The position numbers were made by a program, and so were the translations under genes. Source: Schistosoma haematobium (taxonomy: Eukaryota > Platyhelminthes > Trematoda > Strigeidida > Schistosomatidae). From it: DNA of 64,000 nucleotides. Below the pieces are notes generated by a model. It was not told the origin of the DNA and searched no databases. It was given only the letters and a program-made list of their open reading frames with translations. The DNA lies in contig NC_067196.1 in assembly GCF_000699445.3 (NCBI RefSeq), forward strand, positions 60,579,364 through 60,643,363, given 5' to 3'. Of this stretch, positions 57,243-64,000 are shown one piece after another (within the stretch, counting starts at the first letter, position 1; each line of letters begins with the position of its first letter).

Positions 57243-57649
57243 TTCTTTTTGTGGATACCATATTATTTCTTGTAAGTAATTATTGTAACAAAATGAATTA
57301 TTTCGTATTAAAATTGATATCTCCTGGAAATACTAAAAAAATATCAAGAAACAGGAGGGATAGCACAGTTTACTAATATTTAGCAACTCAAAACATTTGA
57401 ATTTTATGTATGCTTTAGTTGTTACGTGATTTTTGTCCAACTACTAGTGATTTAAAATAATGACACTTCACAATAAACATTAGAGACGGATATTTCTCTG
57501 AGGAAATTTAATTGATAAGAGCTCATTAAGTAGAGTTTTTACTAGAATAAATCAAGCCATACGTTTGTCATATGATAAACAGACTGAAATTGATGAAAAT
57601 CAATTAATTTCTATTCTATAGTTGAATTCATGAGTCAGACCACCATGGA

Positions 57650-57712
57650 AAACCTGGAAGCACTGGACGGCCGTTTCGTCCTAGTGTGGGACTCCTCATC
57701 AGTGTGCATCCA
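57650..57712 (-). ncRNA. Hammerhead-like motif in left arm of unit 2
   Basis: Minus strand: CTGATGAG followed by GAGTCCC, GGACGAAAC, stem III CGG/CCG and GTC, with stem I CACTG/CAGTG. Consensus core letters are present, but three extra bases lie before stem II, so folding is uncertain. Confidence 0.55.
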
Positions 57713-57919
57713 CTGGCTTCAAGAAGTATTTCCTGGATTTCTAGTGAGAAGCTGTGACCAGTGGAATTCAAATGGGTCTGTCGTTAGTTAGTAGATCACT
57801 GACTTGTTGAAGAGATTAACACTGTTGGACCCCGGCCGGCTCAGTAGTCTAGTGGTTAAGCATTCGCGTGCGAGACCGATAGGTCCTGGGTTCAAATCTC
57901 TCAGAGTGGGATCGAGGGT

Positions 57920-57975
57920 CCTCACTGCTGAGGAGTCCCACAATAGGACGGAACGACCATCCAGTGCTTCCAGGT
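57920..57975 (+). ncRNA. Degenerate hammerhead in right arm of unit 2
   Basis: CTGAGGAG and stem II GTCC/GGAC are kept, but GAAA is GGAA and the cleavage triplet is ATC. Stem I CACTG/CAGTG is intact. Likely inactive. Confidence 0.6.
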
Positions 57976-58059
57976 TTTCCATAGTGGTCTAGCTTCAATT
58001 GACTCATGAATTCAACTATAAGCTTGCTAAAATCTTCTCAAAACCCCTTTTGATAATAA

Positions 58060-59060
58060 TTTTTATTGATTACATATTCAACTAATCGATACTGATTTAC
58101 TGCTAGAATATATTTTGTGATGTTTCAATCGAAGAATTGAAATAATTTCAGTATGAATATTCTGGGTGAGATTATAATTTATGGACGACCTTTGAGCGAT
58201 GTTAAACTGACCTTGAGAGTGCTCATCTAACAACTAGGATTAAATAAGGATTATAAACCTGTGTAAACAATTAAAATTATGATCTACAGTTGATGGTTAA
58301 GGTTAAAAATTAGATTTAGGGTTTTCATCACGAACTGACATCAGCTATAATACCGAAACTCTATTTAGCCAAATGGGTGAGTGAATTTCGCTCCAAAATC
58401 CGAGACCTGTTATCTTATACCTGATTGGTTCGTCCATAAACTATAGTCTCGCCAATATTCTGTTATGATCTTGACAAAATTTCATATACATTATTCCTTT
58501 TATCATTTTAAAAAGAGCAATAACAAATATTCTGAATTCATTTTGTCTCGTTAGTCCTCATCAATTGCTTATTAACCAACTTGATAAACTGATTCATTTA
58601 TAATACTTCACCCTAGTAATAACATTAATATCACAAATTGTAAGCAACGGACAAGAATCAATGAAATAAAATGAGATTCATGTTATTCTGCTAAAATCTT
58701 TGTGTTTACTTTCTTGATAAAATTTTACACATGAACTAAATATCGATTTATCATTGGAACATTATCTTGGTTTGTACTATTCGTTTATTTTTTAAAAAAA
58801 ATGATGTCATTACTATCACTTTCTAGGTGGTTGATAATGTTTTACTTATTTAACTGTATTATAAGGATATTTATTCTATTTTCAATCTTATTAAATTTAT
58901 AAGCTAATCGTCTAGAATACATAATTTTACATCCGGTTTAGACTCATTATTACTTGCCAATTCAATGGATCATTATGATTGTATATTACAATTTAATGAC
59001 TAATATTGAATTCTTGCAAATATGCATATCTGAATTTTAGATTGTGTAAATTTCACACAT
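58060..59060. other. Non-coding spacer
   Basis: No recognised feature. Confidence 0.4.
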
Positions 59061-59071
59061 TCATACATTTT

Positions 59072-59446
59072 TGATTGAGATTATTAACCGATTGATGTTA
59101 GACCACCGTTGGAAAGCTGGAAGAACTGGATGGCTGTTCCGTCCTATTGTAGGACTCCTCAACAGTGCGTATCCACGATCTCCCTCGCGGGATTCGAACC
59201 CAGGGCCTATCAGTCTCGCACTCGAATGCTCAACCTACTGGACCACTGAGCCAGCATCCAATCGCGAGACTGAAGGCCCTGGGTTCGAATCCCGCGAGTG
59301 GAATCGTGGATGCGCACTGCTGGGGAGTCACACAATAGGATGGAACGGCCGTTCAGTGCTTCCAGGTTTCCAACGGTGACCTAACATCAATCGGTTCATG
59401 ATCTCAATCAAAAACTTAATAATCTCCACAACCCGTATACTGATAA
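59072..59446 (+). mobile_element. Foldback SINE unit 3 with perfect 11-bp target duplication
   Basis: TCATACATTTT occurs at 59061-59071 and 59447-59457. Between them, a complete minus-strand SINE (B-box complement GGGATTCGAACCC, A-box complement ACTGGACCACTGAGCC) is joined near 59255 to a plus-strand SINE that starts after the A box (CGCGAGACTGAAGG, then GGGTTCGAATCCC). Outer arms TTGATTGAGAT/ATCTCAATCAA are inverted. Both hammerhead-like segments are present but damaged (GGAAC for GAAAC; CTGGGGAG in the right arm). Confidence 0.75.
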
Positions 59447-59459
59447 TCATACATTTTGT

Positions 59460-59920
59460 TTTTGTTTTTTTTGTCTTTTACGTTGATTGGTTTGAAAGTA
59501 TTCATTAAGTCAAAACTATAATGTACGACCAGATTGTTCAAATGTATAACGCAATTACATCATATTTTTCAGATGAACTCCATCTTCTCATTGTTCTGTT
59601 AAAATTTAAAAAAGGGACTACTTTCTGGAACTTCTAGTAAAAATGAATATGATAAGTAGAAAATATTTTATTACACTTATATTAATCATCTAATGTATCT
59701 TATGTAAGGAGTTATTAAAAATCGTGTAGAATGTGATTAAATATTTAGAAGTGATTCATAGAAAATCATCCCGATTATACTTATTGATTAGTCGATTGAA
59801 TTTCGCCAACACTAAAACCTAAGAAACATATGATGCTTGATTGAATGTAAGGTTATACTTACTCAAGGTTCGATCTTTTAACCTAGTTGTGAAAATCAGT
59901 TATCGAAATCCATAGAAGAT
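59460..59920. other. Non-coding spacer
   Basis: No recognised feature. Confidence 0.4.
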
Positions 59921-59921
59921 C

Positions 59922-60301
59922 TGTAGTGTCAGTTGCTATGTTAAGCTCATATACCTTATTCTAGCTTCTGGACAGGCCAATCTATTTATTCTACTTGAGT
60001 CACATTTTAACCTTGTTAATTATTCACTTATCAGCCCTGAGTGTTTTTATATGAGCGTGTGTGTGTACACTTTTTATCCAATTCATCATATATCTGTAGC
60101 TTATTTTTTGTGTGACTATAAATATTGATTAACCGTTGGTTAAATCGAGTTGCATCATACGCCTTCTCCACCACGCGTCATTTCGATTCTCCCTTTTCTC
60201 ATCGCTTTGTTCCTCTGAATGTCTGTCCAGATCGATGAGTGTACAAAATATACGTGTTCGAAATTCATTTTCGTATTTGGCTTATTTAATTCCGTAATAC
60301 A
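59922..60301 (+). repeat. LTR-like repeat (family H), second copy
   Basis: 380 bp beginning TGTAGTGTC and ending GTAATACA (TG...CA, with TGTA/TACA inverted ends). It contains TTTTTATATGAGCG and is homologous to 8167-8550. Similarity continues to about 60415, consistent with an attached leader (GAGTCAGATAAAGGGCCA). No pol sequence nearby. Confidence 0.6.
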
Positions 60302-60419
60302 GCAGCGCAATTTAAGTTGAAGAAATATACAAGGATAACCAACATGTGTATTTCGATAACAATCAGTATACGATCAATCTGGAGTCAGATAAAGGGCCAC
60401 ATTAAGGTGGTGTGCCTGT

Positions 60420-62790
60420 CGACAACATCGTGCGGTCTAATTGACGTCAAAATGAAGTGTCCCACTAAAGATCTAAGTCAATTAAAATAAAATAAAACTG
60501 TTTATTAAACTCTAAGATCATTTCATAAAATTCTATAATCTCAAAATAGAATTATCTCATGTAAAACCACACTGTTTAATTCGTTTTGAATTCTTATAAA
60601 TAATACTAGCTGTGTGAAACATTGTCGATCCGTTGGAACGATTATGCATTATTGTTAGTCAATATTAACGGCACCAATTCAGGCATAAAAAAGATTTCTG
60701 AATATTTCAAAAAGTAAGAGACTTACAAACTTGGGAATATGATAATATTATATGTAAAATTTGTGTTTTCTTATTGTTATTATTAATTAGGACTGCGTTT
60801 GATCGTTCCCGCCGATATTTAGGACTTTTTTGAGCGGATTCCAGGATACTGTTTGTAGTTACAAGTTGGAACAAGACATATAAACGAAAGAAATATTGTT
60901 TTCAGTATGGGGTTGTGTATTTTCCTAATCAAGCTAATCAACTTCTTGTACTCAGATGATGTATCTCATCAATTGACAGTTCTAAGAAATGTAATGTTTA
61001 TCCTTGGAAATACTACAAAACCTAAGAAAATATCTAAAATAAATTTAGCTAATGAACGCTTTTAATAAATTCTAGTATTCTTTCCAAGTTGACGTAATTA
61101 AGTTCTCTCTTATTGTCTGAAAACACAATTCGTTGTTGACTAATGTATCTTTTCTAGAAAGTGCTAGAAATTAACAACCATTTGTAACCATACTAATTAA
61201 TTTTAGTTTCCTTATTTAATCTAACCTTTCAGTAAAGCTTCATCATCTTAAATTTTTACAGATTCATAATGATCACTTTTCAGATACATAACTGACACAT
61301 ATCTCAGTATCAGAATCATCTAGTGATCAAACAAAGAATATATGGGAGTTAGAATCTGGTTAGTTATAATCGTAAAAACTAATTAAATAGCGATATCATA
61401 GAAGAAGATTGAAAAACAAAATTGAACAAATCACTTACAATCAGTGACATGTTTGTCCATTCTTTTTATATTGACTGAATCCTATTTACCAAGTTGCAAT
61501 ATAGTCACAAGTCTAAGTGACTCGACATCGTGTGTACTATGTTTAAACCTTAGTTGATTGGAGGTAGCCGCCAGGATACCGTGGATATACCAATAGTCTT
61601 GAATGATTATAAGTACGCGTTGGTGACATGTAAACGAAACCTAGGTTTAAGGTTTCGCTGCAGACTACCTTCAATCACCTAATGATATTAAATAATGTTG
61701 TCTTAAATGAATTTTAAACTCTCGACTTTTTCTGTTAGGTTTTGCATTGTTGCATGAATACATAACTTTTTTAGTGAGCTTTAATTTTTCACCTCAAAGC
61801 TTTGCCAATTTTTACAGAACTAGTAAGTTAGATACCAACATCAAGAGTTATGGTCAATATTCAGTTTTACTACTCATTATTCAAGCACAAAATACATCAG
61901 GTATTTTCACTAGTTTTTTTATCAACCAACTTGACAAACTGAACTTATGATACTTCATACTAGTAATAACGTTGATATTCTTAAACTGATATGAAGTATA
62001 CGATTTTCAGTCACATATCCTTTGTAACAAACGATTAGTATGAAGCTTGATTAAATGGCACTTGATAGGACTGTGTGCTTTCTATGAATCGTTATATAAC
62101 CTTAGACAAGCTTGCAAAATCCTGTTAAACAGACACGACAGCATATAACATAGTTGAAAGACAATGTTTTTCCAAAGCAAGCAATGAAAAAGCCGACTAG
62201 CGCAACAAATAAAACAACCAATCATAGTTTTAGCCCTAGTTCAGATAAAGAAGAATCTTGAGTAAGTGGTTATTGGAAAAACCTGGATTTATAACCATAG
62301 CAACAGCCAGTACAAAAATACTTTCATTTACAATATTTTTATCACATTAAAATGCGTTTCGTGGTATCCTGATTTGTGATTGGATAAAGGTCATCTTTAT
62401 ATTGGGCTGTCTGAAGACAAATTCTCTGCCTCTTTCTTTCTTTCTCTCTTTGTCTTGGATTCTCTCTCTCGCACTGAGTATTTCTATCCATCACTGTCAC
62501 CTATATTATAAATATATATCGGTTGTTTTCTTGTAATTGGGTTATGTGCATATGTTTATTTCAAGTAGACAATAAGACTCGATTTACTTTGAACATTATG
62601 TATGCTTACGTAAAGAAAACAATGACGTGTCTGTCTATTTAACTTCGAAAGTCCAATATCTGTGTCTATTTTGATTGACCGTCTAGATAGACTTTAAACA
62701 AAAAATGTAGTACAGTATTACAAAAGGATATACATTTGATTGTTTAGTATTTAAAAAAACTAGTACATTCAGATGTTGAATTCCAATCGG
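60420..62790. other. Non-coding spacer
   Basis: AT-rich; no gene, RNA or repeat recognised. Confidence 0.4.
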
Positions 62791-62794
62791 AACA

Positions 62795-63310
62795 CATTTA
62801 TTTATTTAAATACATATACATTGGTACAAGAAGGCATCAAATAGATATGCAACACACAAATCATTCGATATGTGTGAGAGCTGGAATGCTACCCGGGTGC
62901 CCAGACCGAAGCAAGTGGTTCTCCTAGGGAGCCAAACACTAACCATTTCACCTAATCATCTAATTCACAAAGCAATGGAGCAACGTTAATAGGTGCAGTC
63001 CCATGGTAGCCAGTCAACAACAATAGGTGCATACGCCTTCTCTTCCCTTAGGATCATGGAGCCTATATACACCACTAGTTTGTAATCGGAGTTTTTCAAC
63101 TCCCCTAGTTGGACCCTTCATATCCACCAACCCGAATAAAGTGTCGCATATTCTCTTTCCGTCCTCTCAATTTGGTAAACAACACCCGGTCCATGAGAAG
63201 GCAATGAGTGTGACTTCCCTGACAGTGGTTGTATGCACATGGCTATGTGAGATCATTTGTAGAGAGGGAGCAGACTCTCCCCATCCTTGACTGTACCACG
63301 GTATTTGGGG
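62795..63310 (-). repeat. Family G repeat, full length
   Basis: It starts with the inverted tail TTTATTTATTTAAATACATA and ends GTACCACGGTATTTGGGG. Same layout as 14323 and the reverse of 36480; its inner 396 bp are almost identical to 53305-53700. Confidence 0.75.
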
Positions 63311-63646
63311 GCAGTCGTAAAACAGTGATTTTTAAAATGATAACAGTTGGGTGAATTAAAAGTAGTTAGTGACCACAATGTACATTGTGATAGTGACAAA
63401 ACTCTTTCAAGAAATAATCAATAAAAATTGAACAACGTCTTCATTAAAGTTCTTACATTTTTAATGTTAACCTATTAGTCGCTTAGATATTGATTGGAAA
63501 TAAATATACAGGCTAAAGGACATAAATTCCATCCGTATTAGTTTTTTTCTTCTTTTCATTACCCACCGATAATCCTTGAGTATCAAGCATTTTAGTTCAT
63601 ATGTAACAGAATGCATTCAATAACTTTCAATTTGGTTATTTAAAAT

Positions 63647-64000
63647 TGTTAGGTATGCAGAGGAATATACCAATAATTATCGTGTTAAGTCGAATGGTGT
63701 CCTTGGACGTTAAATGGACATTTCCTATTGGTCGATGTTTATTTCACTTGTTAAATATTGTGTAAATGTTGTTTTCTATTTTATGGTACGATGTGGTTTG
63801 TTTGGTTGGTATATAAATAGAGTATGTCTGAAATATAATGATTCATATCTCAGAGGCTGTGACTTGCGTTCTGGACTCAACTGGCTGAGATAGACAGCGA
63901 AGCAGGGCCAATCGAGTCTCTAGGTCGTCCTTACATGTTTCTTCGTGTTACTGTAATCGATCGATATAAACGCTGCTTATCAAAACCTGCAGTCCACACG
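63647..64000 (+). repeat. LTR Y, second copy, cut by window end
   Basis: TGTTAGGTATGCAGAGG, then ATTGGTCGATGTTTATTTC and TTGGTATATAAATAGAG, to CTGGACTCAACTGGCTG at 63886, match LTR Y at 44264-44017. Here the sequence continues (AGATAGACAGCGAAGC), so it shows how the LTR extends past the 44017 break. Confidence 0.65.

Larger units (their letters stand above)
57616..58056 (+). mobile_element. Foldback SINE unit 2
   Basis: The left arm (57616-57725 and a decayed tRNA part to about 57836) is the inverse of the right arm (57837-58020). Outer ends TATAGTTGAATTCATGAG and CTCATGAATTCAACTATA are perfect inverted repeats. The right arm has an intact A box GGCTCAGTAGTCTAGTGG and B box GGGTTCAAATC. TAATTTCTATT at 57605-57615 and TAATTTTTATT at 58057-58067 are a candidate 11-bp target duplication with one mismatch. 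Confidence 0.65.

Noticed and set aside
57837..57910. Possible tRNA gene with GGCTCAGTAGTCTAGTGG and GGGTTCAAATC
   Set aside because: It is the head of a SINE arm in an inverted unit, lacks a convincing acceptor stem, and recurs in degraded form at 33100 and 59200.
59071..59379. 102-codon frame
   Set aside because: Runs across the two arms of a foldback SINE and contains no domain.

Overview
The window reads as nuclear DNA of a blood fluke (Schistosoma or a close relative). It is AT-rich, and one intron-rich host gene sits in a dense field of retroelements: tRNA-headed SINEs with hammerhead ribozyme motifs (Smα type), RTE/SR2-like and CR1-like non-LTR elements, a Penelope-like element with a GIY-YIG endonuclease, Ty3/Gypsy-type LTRs and a Mutator-like transposase relic. 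The genus is inferred from this combination; the species cannot be fixed from the window.

The only host protein-coding gene I can support is a DYRK1A/minibrain-class protein kinase on the plus strand, 16228-47375. Nine coding exons join with consistent GT/AG sites and phases into 4926 bases (1641 residues plus stop). The kinase core is conserved: glycine loop, Lys1112, Glu1127, the HCD loop with Asp1221, DFG with Asp1241, and the YQY activation loop at 1253-1255. About 575 Ser/Thr/Asn-rich residues separate the N-terminal DYRK homology stretch from the NYDYIV box, where vertebrate DYRK1A has only a few dozen.

Layout. 1-9100: overlapping LTR-type repeats, including a young non-coding LTR retrotransposon (3153-6775) with 414-bp LTRs differing by one base and a GACT target duplication. 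10590-12618: a CR1-like element with one frameshift and a 9-bp 3' terminal tandem repeat. 14.3-15.9 kb: a 500-bp repeat called family G here, and an RTE tail. 16.2-47.4 kb: the DYRK gene. Its introns hold RTE copies (20.8-24.6, 29.0-31.7 and 33.5-35.4 kb), a hammerhead SINE (27.5 kb), a Mutator-like relic (31.7-32.7 kb), an inverted SINE unit (32.8-33.2 kb), a family G copy (36.5 kb), a Penelope-like element (41.9-42.9 kb) and a mosaic of two Gypsy-like LTR families (43.0-44.7 kb). 47.4-64 kb: a likely 3' UTR with an (AT)n tract, a decayed minus-strand RTE (49.7-53.1 kb), two nearly identical family G segments, solo LTRs, and two more foldback SINE units with hammerhead-like arms.

The most unusual items are three head-to-head inverted SINE units, each inside its own candidate target-site duplication; an RTE copy with an inverted 5' segment carrying a PHD-like zinc finger; and an internal RTE fragment lacking both ends, bracketed by diverged 90-bp direct repeats. 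All repeat classifications come from motifs and within-window comparison; no database search was possible.
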